From Lewinellaceae bacterium SD302 (GTDB lineage: Bacteria > Bacteroidota > Bacteroidia > Chitinophagales > Saprospiraceae): a DNA stretch of 64,000 bases. Each line of letters opens with the position of its first letter. The first letter of the stretch is position 1. Below are positions 35,508 to 48,914 of the stretch, in pieces. Location: contig PDLQ01000007.1 in NCBI GenBank assembly GCA_002591745.1, forward strand, positions 1 through 64,000, written 5' to 3'. Below the pieces are notes generated by a model. That model saw nothing but the letters and a program-made list of their open reading frames with translations, made no database searches and was not told the origin of the DNA. The position numbers and the translations under genes are program-made.

Positions 35508-36200
35508 ATGGCTAAATTGAGCAAAAAGCGCCAAGCCGCTAATGCCAAGATCGATGCCACCAAGGAGTACAGCCTGAATGAAGCTATGGCTTTGGTCAAG
35601 GAGGTCAACACCGCGAAGTTCGACGCTTCCGTTGATGTACACGTCCGCCTCGGTATCGATCCACGTAAAGCTGACCAGGCCCTGCGCGGTACGGTCACGC
35701 TGCCCCACGGAACCGGTAAGGTTAAGCGCGTGGTGGCTTTTGTAACCCCCGACAAAGAGCAGGAAGCTAAGGATGCCGGTGCCGACCACGTTGGCCTGGA
35801 TGACCTGATCGCCAAGGTACAGGGTGGCTGGACCGACTTCGATGTCGTAGTTGCTATGCCCCAGACGATGGCCAAAGTTGGTCGTCTAGGTCGTGTACTC
35901 GGTCCTCGTGGCCTGATGCCGAACCCGAAAACTGGCACGGTAACTATGAATGTAGGTGCCGCTGTTACCGACGTGAAAGGCGGTAAGATCGCTTTCCGGG
36001 TCGACAAATTCGGGATCATTCACTCTTCCATCGGTCGCGTGTCTTTCTCTGCCGAGAAACTTACCGACAACGCCAACGAGCTGCTGGGTACCCTTAACCG
36101 GATGAAGCCATCCAGTGCGAAAGGTGTCTACATGAAGTCAGTTACGGCTGCTTCCACGATGAGCCCCGGCGTGAAGATCGATCCGAAATCCATTGCATAA
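35508..36200 (+). CDS. rplA: 50S ribosomal protein L1
   Basis: The 230-residue protein starts at ATG 35508; an upstream in-frame GTG-like start is inside the hairpin and is rejected. Landmarks are [20 protein letters not shown] near residue 45 and [20 protein letters not shown] near residue 125. L1 forms the mobile L1 stalk and usually represses its own mRNA. The rplJ start lies 19 bases downstream. Confidence 0.96.
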   Translation: MAKLSKKRQAANAKIDATKEYSLNEAMALVKEVNTAKFDASVDVHVRLGIDPRKADQALRGTVTLPHGTGKVKRVVAFVTPDKEQEAKDAGADHVGLDDLIAKVQGGWTDFDVVVAMPQTMAKVGRLGRVLGPRGLMPNPKTGTVTMNVGAAVTDVKGGKIAFRVDKFGIIHSSIGRVSFSAEKLTDNANELLGTLNRMKPSSAKGVYMKSVTAASTMSPGVKIDPKSIA

Positions 36201-36219
36201 CGCCCAAATACGCTAAACG

Positions 36220-36753
36220 ATGACTAAGAACGAAAAATCAGCGGCTATTGAGGCGTTGAAGGAAAAGTTCGAAAATAACGAATTCTTCTACATCACCGAC
36301 GCTTCTCAGATGAGCGTTGCCGAAGTAAATAATCTGCGCGGTGCCCTTTTTGAAAAAGGCATCACCATGCAAGTGGTCAAGAATACCTTGGCTGTTAAAG
36401 CTATGGAACAGCTCCCTGAAGAGAGCAACTACAGTGCTGTATTCGATGCCCTCAAAGGCCCGACTGCCCTGATGTTCTCTGAAGTAGCCAACGCTCCGGC
36501 GAAGGTGATCAAGGAGTTTCGTGGTGAGAAAGGTGAGCGACCAATCCTGAAGGCTGCTTACATTGCCAGCTCCGTATACCGCGGAGATGATCAGCTCGAC
36601 ACCCTTTCTACCCTCAAGTCTCGCGAAGACTTGCTGGCTGACGTGCTTACCCTGCTCCAGAGCCCGATGCAAAACCTGCTCGGTGGTCTCCAGAGCGGTG
36701 GCCAAAACGTGGTCAACCTCCTCAAAGCAATCGAGGAAAAGGCCGAGGCTTAA
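36220..36753 (+). CDS. rplJ: 50S ribosomal protein L10
   Basis: The 177-residue protein contains FFYITDASQMSVAEVNNLR near the N terminus and VVKNTLAVKAMEQL near residue 50, both typical of L10. It anchors L7/L12 dimers to the ribosome through its C-terminal helix. The gene starts only 19 bases after rplA, so the pair is co-translated. Confidence 0.95.
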   Translation: MTKNEKSAAIEALKEKFENNEFFYITDASQMSVAEVNNLRGALFEKGITMQVVKNTLAVKAMEQLPEESNYSAVFDALKGPTALMFSEVANAPAKVIKEFRGEKGERPILKAAYIASSVYRGDDQLDTLSTLKSREDLLADVLTLLQSPMQNLLGGLQSGGQNVVNLLKAIEEKAEA

Positions 36754-36854
36754 TCGCCCACGGCTCCATAGTATGGTTGTCGGTAGCCCGATAGTATCTA
36801 CTGCTAGCGGACTTCTTACCACCAGAATTTTAACTAATTAACTGGCTTCCAAGC

Positions 36855-36882
36855 TGATACGCGATACTCTATTATCGTATCA
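36855..36882 (+). promoter_or_regulatory. leader hairpin before rplL
   Basis: TGATACG...TATCGTATCA forms a bulged stem in the 149-base gap between rplJ and rplL. It may help set the extra dosage of L7/L12 or be a processing site. Confidence 0.35.
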
Positions 36883-36902
36883 CTATTAAATACATTTTTA
36901 TT

Positions 36903-37280
36903 ATGGCAGACATCAAAGCACTTGCCGAACAACTCGTAGAACTGACTATCAAGGACGTAACCGAGTTGGTGCAAATCATGGAAGACGAATACGGAATTAA
37001 GCCAGCCGCTGCTGCAGTAGCAGTAGCAGGTGGTGGAGCTGCCGGTGGTGGCGAAGCTGCTGCTGAGCAAACCGAATTCGACGTTGTCCTGGAATCAGCT
37101 GGCGGTAGCAAGCTGAAAGTTGTGAAAGAAGTAAAGTCCCTCCTGGGTCTTGGCCTGAAAGACGCCAAGGAACTGGTAGACGGTGCTCCAACCACCATCA
37201 AGGAAGGCGTAGACAAAGCTGAAGCAGAAAGCATCAAAGCTGCCCTTGAGGAAGCCGGTGCCACTGTGGAGCTGAAGTAA
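36903..37280 (+). CDS. rplL: 50S ribosomal protein L7/L12
   Basis: The 125-residue protein has the N-terminal dimerisation helices, an Ala/Gly-rich hinge (residues about 37-58) and the C-terminal domain with [18 protein letters not shown]. It recruits translation factors to the ribosome. A hairpin with a T-run follows, placed as an attenuator before rpoB. Confidence 0.96.
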   Translation: MADIKALAEQLVELTIKDVTELVQIMEDEYGIKPAAAAVAVAGGGAAGGGEAAAEQTEFDVVLESAGGSKLKVVKEVKSLLGLGLKDAKELVDGAPTTIKEGVDKAEAESIKAALEEAGATVELK

Positions 37281-37294
37281 TTCCATACTGCCCG

Positions 37295-37340
37295 AAGGGT
37301 TACGGGAGCGTTCTCCGGATCGCTCCCGTTATCCCTTTTT
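37295..37340 (+). terminator. terminator/attenuator between rplL and rpoB
   Basis: A stem of about 13 pairs (GGGTTACGGGAGCG with CGCTCCCGTTATCCC, small bulge) is followed by TTTTTG. In E. coli a leaky terminator at the same place lowers rpoBC expression relative to the ribosomal genes, and this hairpin likely does the same. Confidence 0.75.
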
Positions 37341-37670
37341 GCTGACTACTCCCGGTTCATCTGGAACCGTCAAAAATCCGGATAACTTTTGGCTTTCGAG
37401 CCGTACCGACATACGCTATTCGGGCGAATATTTAACCGTTCGGCCCGCGCTGGCTTAGCAAATGGCTTTGGTCATTCCGCTAGGCCTTGTTGCGTATATC
37501 AATAAAACTTATAAAGTTTGCTAACGGGCAAACTTTTACCTCCGCCGGTTTGTATATATAGTTCGCAATTCCCGCAACATTATATTCAATCGAGCTTACT
37601 CTTTAGCGCACCAAGCACCACCGTATCCACCGCGGAAGGATATCGTCGTGTTTAAAAAGGATAACCGCCA
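37341..37670. other. rpoB leader region
   Basis: A dyad AAAGTTTGC-TAACGG-GCAAACTTT (37513-37536) is the only strong feature. It is followed by TACC and not a T-run, so it may be an operator or a leader hairpin. I see no clean TAnnTTTG promoter; the TATATAGTTCG at about 37554 is only a weak candidate. Confidence 0.45.
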
Positions 37671-40600
37671 ATGACGTCAAACGGCCAGCTACTTAATGCC
37701 GAAGAGCGCCGCGTGAGTTTTGGAAAGATCAAACTCACGTCGCACTATCCTGATCTGCTTGAGATCCAACTGAAATCCTTTCAGGAGTTCTTCCAATTGG
37801 AAACAACTCCCGAAAACCGAATCAGTGAAGGTCTCTATCGTGTATTTCAGGAAAACTTCCCCATTACGGATACCCGTAATATCTTCAATCTTGAGTTCCT
37901 CGACTACTTCGTGGACCCACCCCGCTACACCATCCCTGAGTGTATGCAACGTGGTTTGACCTACAGCGTTCCGTTGAAGGCCAAGCTCAAACTATCCTGT
38001 AACGACGAGGAACACGTAGACTTCCAGACCATCGTGCAGGATGTATTCCTGGGTAACATTCCCTACATGACCCCCAAGGGTACCTTCGTGATCAACGGAG
38101 CCGAAAGGGTCATCGTTTCCCAGTTACACCGTTCACCCGGTGTATTCTTCGGTCGCAACTTCCACCCCAATGGCACGGAGCTTTACAGCGCCCGGGTCAT
38201 TCCTTTCAAAGGAGCATGGATGGAATTCGCCACCGATATCAATACGGTGATGTATGCTTACATCGATCGTAAGAAAAAGTTCCCCGTTACCACCCTGCTG
38301 CGGGCCATTGGCTTCGACACCGACCAGGCTATCCTGGACCTGTTCGATCTCGCCGATGAGATCCCCAACACCACGGAAGCTCTTGAGGGCGCTGTTGGTC
38401 GCAAGCTGGCCGCCCGGGTCCTCCGCTCTTGGAGCGAGGACTTCGTGGATGAGGATACCGGTGAGCTCGTAGAGCTGCAACGTAACGAGATCATTCTCGA
38501 ACGTGACACCATTCTGACGGAGGACAATATCAAGGAGATTCTTGGTGCTGACGGTATCGATAAAGTGATCCTGCAGAAGGAGAACGTCGGTATGGATTAC
38601 AGCATCATTTACAATACACTGCAAAAAGATCCTGCTTCTTCGGAACTGGAGGCAGTACAGTACATCTACCGCCAGTTACGGGGCAGTGACCCACCCGATG
38701 AAGAAACCGCCCGCGGTATCATCGACAAGTTGTTCTTTAGCGATAAGCGCTACAACCTTGGTGAGGTAGGTCGCTACAAGATCAACCGTAAGCTGGAGAA
38801 TGACACCAGCATTGATACCCTCGTACTGACTAAGGAAGATATCATCTCCATCGTCAAGTACCTGGTTAAATTGATGAACCAGGAAGAGGACATCGACGAT
38901 ATCGATCACCTGAGCAACCGCCGGGTACGTACCGTGGGTGAGCAGCTCTACGCCCAATTCGGTGTAGGTCTGGCTCGGATGGCCCGTACGATCCGTGAAC
39001 GGATGAATGTACGTGACAACGAGGTCTTCACCCCGATCGATCTGATCAACGCCCGGACACTGTCCAGCGTGATCAACTCTTTCTTCGGTACCAGCCAGCT
39101 GTCGCAATTCCTTGATCAGACAAACCCACTCTCTGAAATCACCCACAAACGGCGGATCTCCGCCCTCGGACCTGGTGGTCTGAGTCGCGAGCGGGCAGGT
39201 TTCGAGGTACGGGACGTTCACTACAGTCATTACGGTCGTCTCTGTACCATTGAGACCCCGGAGGGACCGAACATTGGTCTGATCTCTACCCTTTGTGTTC
39301 ACGCCAAAGTGAACAAGATGGGATTCCTGGAAACTCCCTACCGTGCCGTAGACGAAGACAAAGTCCAGATGGACGGCGAGCCGATCTACCTGAGTGCCGA
39401 AGGAGAGGATTATAAAAAGATCGCTCAGGCTAATGCCCCGGTTGATGAAACCGGTGCTTTCCTCAGTGACCGGATCAAGTGCCGTGAGCACGGTGACTTC
39501 CCGGTACTGGAGCCGAGCGAGATCGAATACATGGACGTTGCTCCAAACCAGATTGTGGGTGTTTCTGCCTCCATGATTCCGTTCCTGGAGAATGACGATG
39601 CCAACCGGGCCCTGATGGGCTCCAACATGCAGCGTCAGGCTGTACCGCTGATCCGCCCGAACTCACCTATCGTGGGTACCGGACTGGAAGGCAAAGTGGC
39701 CCGCGATAGTCGTATGCTCATCAACGCCGAAGGCGCGGGGGTCATCGAATACGTGGACGCCAATGAAATTGTCGTTCGCTACGAGCGGACCGATCAGGAT
39801 CGTCTGGTTTCTTTCGAAGACGACAAGAAAACCTACAAACTGACCAAGTTCCTCCGGACCAACCAGGGAACAAGTATCAACCTCAAGCCAATCGTCCGTC
39901 GTGGACAGAAGGTTAAGAAGGGTGAGATCCTCTGTGACGGTTACGCAACCGACAAGGGTGAATTGGCTCTCGGTCAGAATATGAAGGTAGCCTTTATGCC
40001 CTGGAAAGGTTACAACTTCGAGGATGCCATCGTGCTCAGTGAGCGCGTAGTGCGTGAAGATATCTTCACCAGTCTGCACATCGAGCACTTCGAAATGGAC
40101 GTGCGCGACACCAAACTGGGTGAGGAAGAACTGACCAATGATATCCCTAACGTTTCCGAGGAAGCAACCAAGGATCTCGACGAACACGGTATCATCCGCG
40201 TTGGAGCCTGGGTAAAGGAAGGTGACATTCTGATCGGTAAGATCACTCCGAAAGGGGAGAGCGACCCGACTCCGGAAGAAAAACTTCTCCGTGCCATCTT
40301 CGGCGACAAAGCCGGTGACGTAAAGGATGCTTCCATGAAAGCGCCTCCGTCATTGAAAGGTGTCGTAATCGGTAAAGACCTCTTTAGCCGGACCAAAAAG
40401 GACCAGGCCCAGAAGGACGCCGAGAAGATCAAGCTGCAAGAGCTGGAGAACGAACATAAAGTGAACCTTAACGAGCTCAAGACCATCCTGGTCGACAAGC
40501 TTTACCAACTGGTGAAGGGTAAAACCAGCCAGGGCGTACGCACCATCTACGGTGAGAGCATCATCCCGAAAGGGGAGAAGTTCAGCCAGACACTGCTGCG

Positions 40601-41495
40601 TGAGGTTGATTACACTGCCATCGATTACTCCGGTTGGACCACTCAGGACGAGAACAACGGACTCATCGCCCGTCTGCTGCACAACTTCAGCATTAAGGTG
40701 AATGAGGAAGTTGGCCGCTATAAGCGTGAAACCTTCAACATCAGCGTCGGTGATGAACTGCCAGCCGGTGTATTGAAGCTCGCCAAAGTTTACCTGGCCA
40801 AGAAGCGCAAGCTGAAGGTAGGAGACAAATTGGCCGGTCGTCACGGTAATAAGGGTATTGTTTCCCGTATCGTTCGTGATGAGGACATGCCATTCCTCGA
40901 AGACGGAACGCCGGTAGACATCATTCTGAACCCACTGGGTGTACCATCCCGGATGAACCTGGGCCAGATTTTCGAGACTGTTCTCGGATGGGCTGGTGAA
41001 AAACTCGGAATGAAGTTCGGTACGCCGATCTTTGACGGAGCCAGCCAGGCCGAGATTGAGGAGTACATCCAACAGGCCAAGCTGCCATCACTGGGTCAGG
41101 CTTATCTGTACGACGGTGAGACGGGCGACCGTTTCCACCAGCAAGCTACGGTAGGAGTGATCTACATGCTCAAGCTCAGCCACATGGTGGATGACAAGAT
41201 GCACGCCCGTTCTATCGGACCATACTCCCTCATTACCCAGCAGCCGCTTGGCGGTAAGGCCCAGTTCGGTGGTCAGCGCTTCGGTGAGATGGAGGTATGG
41301 GCACTGGAAGCCTTCGGTGCCAGCCACATCCTGCAGGAGCTCCTTACCATCAAATCGGATGACATTCAGGGACGCGCCAAGGCCTACGAGGCCATCGTTA
41401 AAGGCGACAACCTGCCGGAACCAAATATTCCGGAGTCCTTCAACGTACTCGTCCACGAACTTCGTGGTCTGGCGTTGGACGTGAAGTTCGACTAA
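37671..41495 (+). CDS. rpoB: DNA-directed RNA polymerase beta subunit
   Basis: The 1274-residue protein is within the Bacteroidota range. The rifampicin pocket reads [20 protein letters not shown] near residue 465, with Leu where E. coli has Met. The following [19 protein letters not shown] is conserved. Other landmarks are [19 protein letters not shown] and the C-terminal [20 protein letters not shown]. It forms the catalytic centre together with beta'. The gap to rpoC is 236 bases, far longer than usual, and contains repeats. Confidence 0.97.
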   Translation: MTSNGQLLNAEERRVSFGKIKLTSHYPDLLEIQLKSFQEFFQLETTPENRISEGLYRVFQENFPITDTRNIFNLEFLDYFVDPPRYTIPECMQRGLTYSVPLKAKLKLSCNDEEHVDFQTIVQDVFLGNIPYMTPKGTFVINGAERVIVSQLHRSPGVFFGRNFHPNGTELYSARVIPFKGAWMEFATDINTVMYAYIDRKKKFPVTTLLRAIGFDTDQAILDLFDLADEIPNTTEALEGAVGRKLAARVLRSWSEDFVDEDTGELVELQRNEIILERDTILTEDNIKEILGADGIDKVILQKENVGMDYSIIYNTLQKDPASSELEAVQYIYRQLRGSDPPDEETARGIIDKLFFSDKRYNLGEVGRYKINRKLENDTSIDTLVLTKEDIISIVKYLVKLMNQEEDIDDIDHLSNRRVRTVGEQLYAQFGVGLARMARTIRERMNVRDNEVFTPIDLINARTLSSVINSFFGTSQLSQFLDQTNPLSEITHKRRISALGPGGLSRERAGFEVRDVHYSHYGRLCTIETPEGPNIGLISTLCVHAKVNKMGFLETPYRAVDEDKVQMDGEPIYLSAEGEDYKKIAQANAPVDETGAFLSDRIKCREHGDFPVLEPSEIEYMDVAPNQIVGVSASMIPFLENDDANRALMGSNMQRQAVPLIRPNSPIVGTGLEGKVARDSRMLINAEGAGVIEYVDANEIVVRYERTDQDRLVSFEDDKKTYKLTKFLRTNQGTSINLKPIVRRGQKVKKGEILCDGYATDKGELALGQNMKVAFMPWKGYNFEDAIVLSERVVREDIFTSLHIEHFEMDVRDTKLGEEELTNDIPNVSEEATKDLDEHGIIRVGAWVKEGDILIGKITPKGESDPTPEEKLLRAIFGDKAGDVKDASMKAPPSLKGVVIGKDLFSRTKKDQAQKDAEKIKLQELENEHKVNLNELKTILVDKLYQLVKGKTSQGVRTIYGESIIPKGEKFSQTLLREVDYTAIDYSGWTTQDENNGLIARLLHNFSIKVNEEVGRYKRETFNISVGDELPAGVLKLAKVYLAKKRKLKVGDKLAGRHGNKGIVSRIVRDEDMPFLEDGTPVDIILNPLGVPSRMNLGQIFETVLGWAGEKLGMKFGTPIFDGASQAEIEEYIQQAKLPSLGQAYLYDGETGDRFHQQATVGVIYMLKLSHMVDDKMHARSIGPYSLITQQPLGGKAQFGGQRFGEMEVWALEAFGASHILQELLTIKSDDIQGRAKAYEAIVKGDNLPEPNIPESFNVLVHELRGLALDVKFD

Positions 41496-41588
41496 GCTCC
41501 CGGGCTTTTCATTCACCGATGGGTGAGTGGGTGTTTTGAAAAATATTTTCTCTGTCCTTCGGGGCGTGAGTTAATCGATTTTGACTAG

Positions 41589-41599
41589 CAAAGTAGCAG
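41589..41599 (+). repeat. dispersed core repeat, copy 13
   Basis: CAAAGTAGCAG with GATTTTGACTAG on the left and TGTTTTG on the right. It is one half of an inverted pair in the rpoB-rpoC gap. Confidence 0.88.
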
Positions 41600-41626
41600 T
41601 GTTTTGAGTTAGAGACACTAGATGCC

Positions 41627-41657
41627 AGACGCTAGATGCTAGTACAGTCTAGCGTCT
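41627..41657. repeat. palindrome between rpoB and rpoC
   Basis: A perfect 10-base stem AGACGCTAGA / TCTAGCGTCT encloses an 11-base loop and sits between two inverted core repeats. Partial outer CTAGAT repeats extend it. No T-run follows. Confidence 0.75.
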
Positions 41658-41687
41658 ATTATCTAGCGCCTGTCATCTTCACCAACC

Positions 41688-41698
41688 TTGCTACTTTG
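41688..41698 (-). repeat. dispersed core repeat, copy 14
   Basis: TTGCTACTTTG followed by TTAGCCAAAATCC, giving the full ATTTTGGCTAA flank on the minus strand. It faces copy 13. Confidence 0.88.
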
Positions 41699-41731
41699 TT
41701 AGCCAAAATCCTATTTAACCTTAATTAGCGT

Positions 41732-46057
<4,326 letters not shown>

Positions 46058-46094
46058 TTTTCCGACTTAGTTCTTCAAAATACTGAAATGATGA

Positions 46095-46127
46095 AAGCCA
46101 TTGCCCTGCGGGGTGATGGCTTTTTTC
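46095..46127 (+). terminator. intrinsic terminator after rpoC
   Basis: AAAGCCAT and ATGGCTTT pair around an inner CCC/GGGG stem and are followed by TTTTTT. It ends the large transcription/translation operon. Confidence 0.85.
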
Positions 46128-46430
46128 AATTAGGAAAGTGTGTCCTTCGGAGACCCGCTATAAGCTGTTGGTGTGAAGAGAATGTGCTTTCGCACCTGCA
46201 ACTTCACTGTAGGAAGTATGTAATAGCCTATCCGAATCTTATTGATCTATGATTGATTCTTAAGTTGGCTCCTTCGACACCACTCGCCAGAGCCGAGAAT
46301 ACATTTTCTGTATCCTTCTGCGTCTTTTCGTAAAATCAGCCAACCCTTCGTCGAAACATCCGGGATACTACTCGAAACAACTGGACGATTATAGCTGCGG
46401 GGACTAATTTATATTCCAAAGTAGTACAAC
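46128..46430. other. intergenic region without recognisable genes
   Basis: About 300 bases after the rpoC terminator. A small hairpin-like GTGCTTTCGCAC lies near 46187. I see no open frame, tRNA or promoter box of confidence. Confidence 0.4.
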
Positions 46431-46922
46431 ATGAGAGTCAACACTTTCACCCGCCGTAAAATCTCGGTCACCGAAAAGGAGAATACCCTGGCCTTCATAA
46501 ATTACCCTGGCTGGATGTCTTCCTGTGCGGAGGTGACGATCGGCACGAGAAAATTCGACATTAAGCGCGAAAATTTCTGGGGAACGAAGTTTTCCATTTT
46601 GCGCAACGGTACCCGCGAGATCGGTAAGATTAAGTTGTGCCGGAAAAGTGAATTGCAATTCGTGGATGCTTTAAATGGAGAGGCACAAAAGTTATATTAT
46701 ATCAGGCGGAAGGGGATTATGTCCTGGAACTACGAAATTCTTGACGAGCAGGATAATGTTTTGGTCAGAATGAAATCGGAATGGAGCTGGCGTAAATTTT
46801 CCAATGACCTTATTTTGGAGGAGTGGGATGAAACTATTGAGCCGGGATTATTGACGGAATTAGTGACCTATACAGCCTTTGTCGCTCATCACCAGTACCG
46901 GCAAGCTGCCGCGGCTAGTTAG
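46431..46922 (+). CDS. small soluble protein, LURP-one-like plan
   Basis: The 163-residue product has no signal or membrane segment. Alternating beta-strand motifs such as FDIKRENFWGTKFSILRNG, GKIKLCRKSELQFVDALNG and MSWNYEILDEQDN resemble the strand pattern of LURP-one/tubby-like proteins, but the match is only structural in flavour. A decayed copy of the same sequence follows at once, so this is a family with tandem duplication. Function is unknown. Confidence 0.5.
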   Translation: MRVNTFTRRKISVTEKENTLAFINYPGWMSSCAEVTIGTRKFDIKRENFWGTKFSILRNGTREIGKIKLCRKSELQFVDALNGEAQKLYYIRRKGIMSWNYEILDEQDNVLVRMKSEWSWRKFSNDLILEEWDETIEPGLLTELVTYTAFVAHHQYRQAAAAS

Positions 46923-46951
46923 GTTACCAAAATTTGTAAGCGGAAATTCGC

Positions 46952-47221
46952 ATCACCGGTACCGATAGCCTGGAATTACGGACGGTATTGAACTCTTAGG
47001 GTATTTGGAGCGACCGCTTCGTAGTCGTTAGTTCCACGGGCCGGGAAATGGTGAAGCTGGAAATTGACCGACGGAGTAAACTGAACTTCCAAAACGCGGA
47101 TAACGGATCGCTCACCGCTACCTACCTTCTATATCGCACAACGGTCTTCGGCTGGCATTATGGATTGCTGACGGAGCAGCTAGTCTCGTCAGATAAATTT
47201 GAATCAAGCCGGGGTTGGTGA
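46952..47221 (+). pseudogene. decayed paralogue of the preceding gene
   Basis: Translating from 46952 gives a sequence aligned with the intact gene: GIWSDRFVVVSSTGREMV matches FWGTKFSILRNGTREIG, and KLNFQNADNGS matches ELQFVDALNGE, then VFGWHYGLLTEQ matches IMSWNYEILDEQ. A TAG interrupts at 46997-46999 and the frame ends at TGA 47219-47221, short of the full length. No plausible start is left. It is a tandem duplicate now degenerating. Confidence 0.72.
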
Positions 47222-47429
47222 AATTGGGACCATTTAACTAGCGTATTTTTACAAGTTGAAATAAGTCGGAAAGTGTTCGCCGGATCAATGGTGAACGTAG
47301 TCTTTACACCCCGGACGCAGAAGAGAAATACGGGAAATCTGTAATCACCAATTTGTTTGATTGCACCTTGGTGCCACCATTCGATTGCCTGCTGCAGTTC
47401 AATAGCGGCGATAATCAGAGGGTGGCTGA

Positions 47430-47440
47430 CAAAGTAGCAA
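47430..47440 (+). repeat. dispersed core repeat, copy 15
   Basis: Exact core with GGTGGCTGA on the left and TGTTTGC on the right. It is paired with copy 16 about 27 bases away. Confidence 0.88.
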
Positions 47441-47466
47441 TGTTTGCTTAAGCAGCGAGGAAAACA

Positions 47467-47477
47467 CTGCTACTTTG
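47467..47477 (-). repeat. dispersed core repeat, copy 16
   Basis: CTGCTACTTTG followed by CTAGCCAAAATATT, so the minus strand reads ATTTTGGCTAG-core-TGTTTT. This is the closest and most complete inverted pair between genes. Confidence 0.88.
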
Positions 47478-47524
47478 CTAGCCAAAATATTGACCACTAA
47501 ATTAATTTCTCTATTTTGGCAAGC

Positions 47525-48904
47525 ATGAAATACCACCGCTATCTAGGAAGCTTGCTCACATTTATCTTGTTCAGTTCGGTTACTATCGCTCAGGAGAGTG
47601 AATGGACTAATTTATTTAATGGCCAGAACCTGAACAATTGGGAAAAATACGGCGGTGATGCCCCATTCGAAATTGAGGGGGAAACCATCATAGGTACCTG
47701 CGTACCCGAGCGTAATAATACCTTTTTGTGTACCGACCGTCCCTACGGAGACTTCGTATTAGAATTGGAATTTTTTCTGGAAGCACTGTTGAACTCCGGG
47801 GTGATGGTACGTGCCCAGCACCGGAAACAAGGAGACATTCGCCGTATTTACGGTTACCAGATGGAAATCGACCCCGGCCCCAGGGCCTACACGGGTGGAA
47901 TTTACGACGAAGCCCGCCGTGGCTGGATCTACCCCCTGCATCCTTTCCCTGAGGCCAGAACCGCTTTTCAACAAGGAATGTGGAACAAGGTACGGATCGA
48001 GGCGATTGGCCAACAGCTCAGGACCTATATCAATGGTCAGCCGGTTAGTAACCTGATCGATGCAATGGACAGCGAAGGCTTGATCTGTCTGCAAGTTCAT
48101 GCTCCCTGGGGAGACAATATGGAAGGTAAATCGGTCAGCTTTCGCAAGATCAGGATCAAGGAAAACGCCACCGTAGCGGATCGCTGGAAGAGCAAAGCAC
48201 TCGGCCCGGTGGTCAACCTGATCCCTAACACAATCAGTGAAGAAGAAGCCCGACTCGGTTGGAAGCTGTTATGGGACGGAAAAAGCAGCGCTGGCTGGCG
48301 GGGCGCAAAAATGGATGACTTCCCAAAGAAGGGATGGACAATTAACGAGGGTGTTTTAAGTGTAACGGCCAGTGACGGCGGTGAATCGACTAACGGTGGT
48401 GACATCGTGACAATTGACCACTACTCCAATTTTGATCTTCAATTTGAATTCAAACCAAGCCTGGGGGCTAATAGTGGTGTCAAATACTTTGTTGATCCCA
48501 GTTTGAATAAAGGAGCGGGCTCCGCCATTGGCCTGGAATTTCAGATCCTGGACGACCAGCAGCACCCGGATGCCAAAAAAGGCGTAGCGGGTAACCGTAC
48601 TGCCGGCTCGCTCTATGATCTCATTACTGCCAAAGTACTGGACGTTCCCGGCCGGGGTAAGGAGATCAAGATTGGCGAATGGAATCGGGGGCGTATCCTC
48701 GTACGAGGGGGGCAGGTAGAGCATTGGCTCAACGGATACAAGGTGGTAGAGTACGATCGGTTCAGTCAGGTATTTAGCGCCTTGGTCAATTACAGCAAGT
48801 ACCGTGATTGGGAAGGGTTCGGAACCTGGCCCGCCGGGCCGATCCTGCTACAGGACCATGGTGACGCTGTCGATTTTCGCTCTATCAAGATCAGAGAACT
48901 TTAA
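47525..48904 (+). CDS. secreted protein with two DUF1080 (3-keto-disaccharide hydrolase) domains
   Basis: The ATG at 47525 starts a signal peptide (LLTFILFSSVTIAQ). The mature 459-residue protein holds two DUF1080 units. The first starts EWTNLFNGQNLNNWEKYGG near residue 25; the second starts WKLLWDGKSSAGWRGAK near residue 245 and contains EFKPSLGANSGVKYFVD. DUF1080 proteins have a concanavalin-like sandwich and several hydrolyse 3-keto-glycosides, whose substrate is made by a Gfo/Idh/MocA oxidoreductase. Such an oxidoreductase follows 10 bases downstream, supporting the role. Which unit is catalytic cannot be decided here. Confidence 0.82.
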   Translation: MKYHRYLGSLLTFILFSSVTIAQESEWTNLFNGQNLNNWEKYGGDAPFEIEGETIIGTCVPERNNTFLCTDRPYGDFVLELEFFLEALLNSGVMVRAQHRKQGDIRRIYGYQMEIDPGPRAYTGGIYDEARRGWIYPLHPFPEARTAFQQGMWNKVRIEAIGQQLRTYINGQPVSNLIDAMDSEGLICLQVHAPWGDNMEGKSVSFRKIRIKENATVADRWKSKALGPVVNLIPNTISEEEARLGWKLLWDGKSSAGWRGAKMDDFPKKGWTINEGVLSVTASDGGESTNGGDIVTIDHYSNFDLQFEFKPSLGANSGVKYFVDPSLNKGAGSAIGLEFQILDDQQHPDAKKGVAGNRTAGSLYDLITAKVLDVPGRGKEIKIGEWNRGRILVRGGQVEHWLNGYKVVEYDRFSQVFSALVNYSKYRDWEGFGTWPAGPILLQDHGDAVDFRSIKIREL

Positions 48905-48914
48905 AACCCATAGC

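Noticed and set aside
38000-39300. Rifampicin-resistance change in rpoB
   Set aside because: Leu in place of Met in SQFLDQ is a natural variation; no resistance change is seen at the commonly mutated Ser, His or Asp positions.
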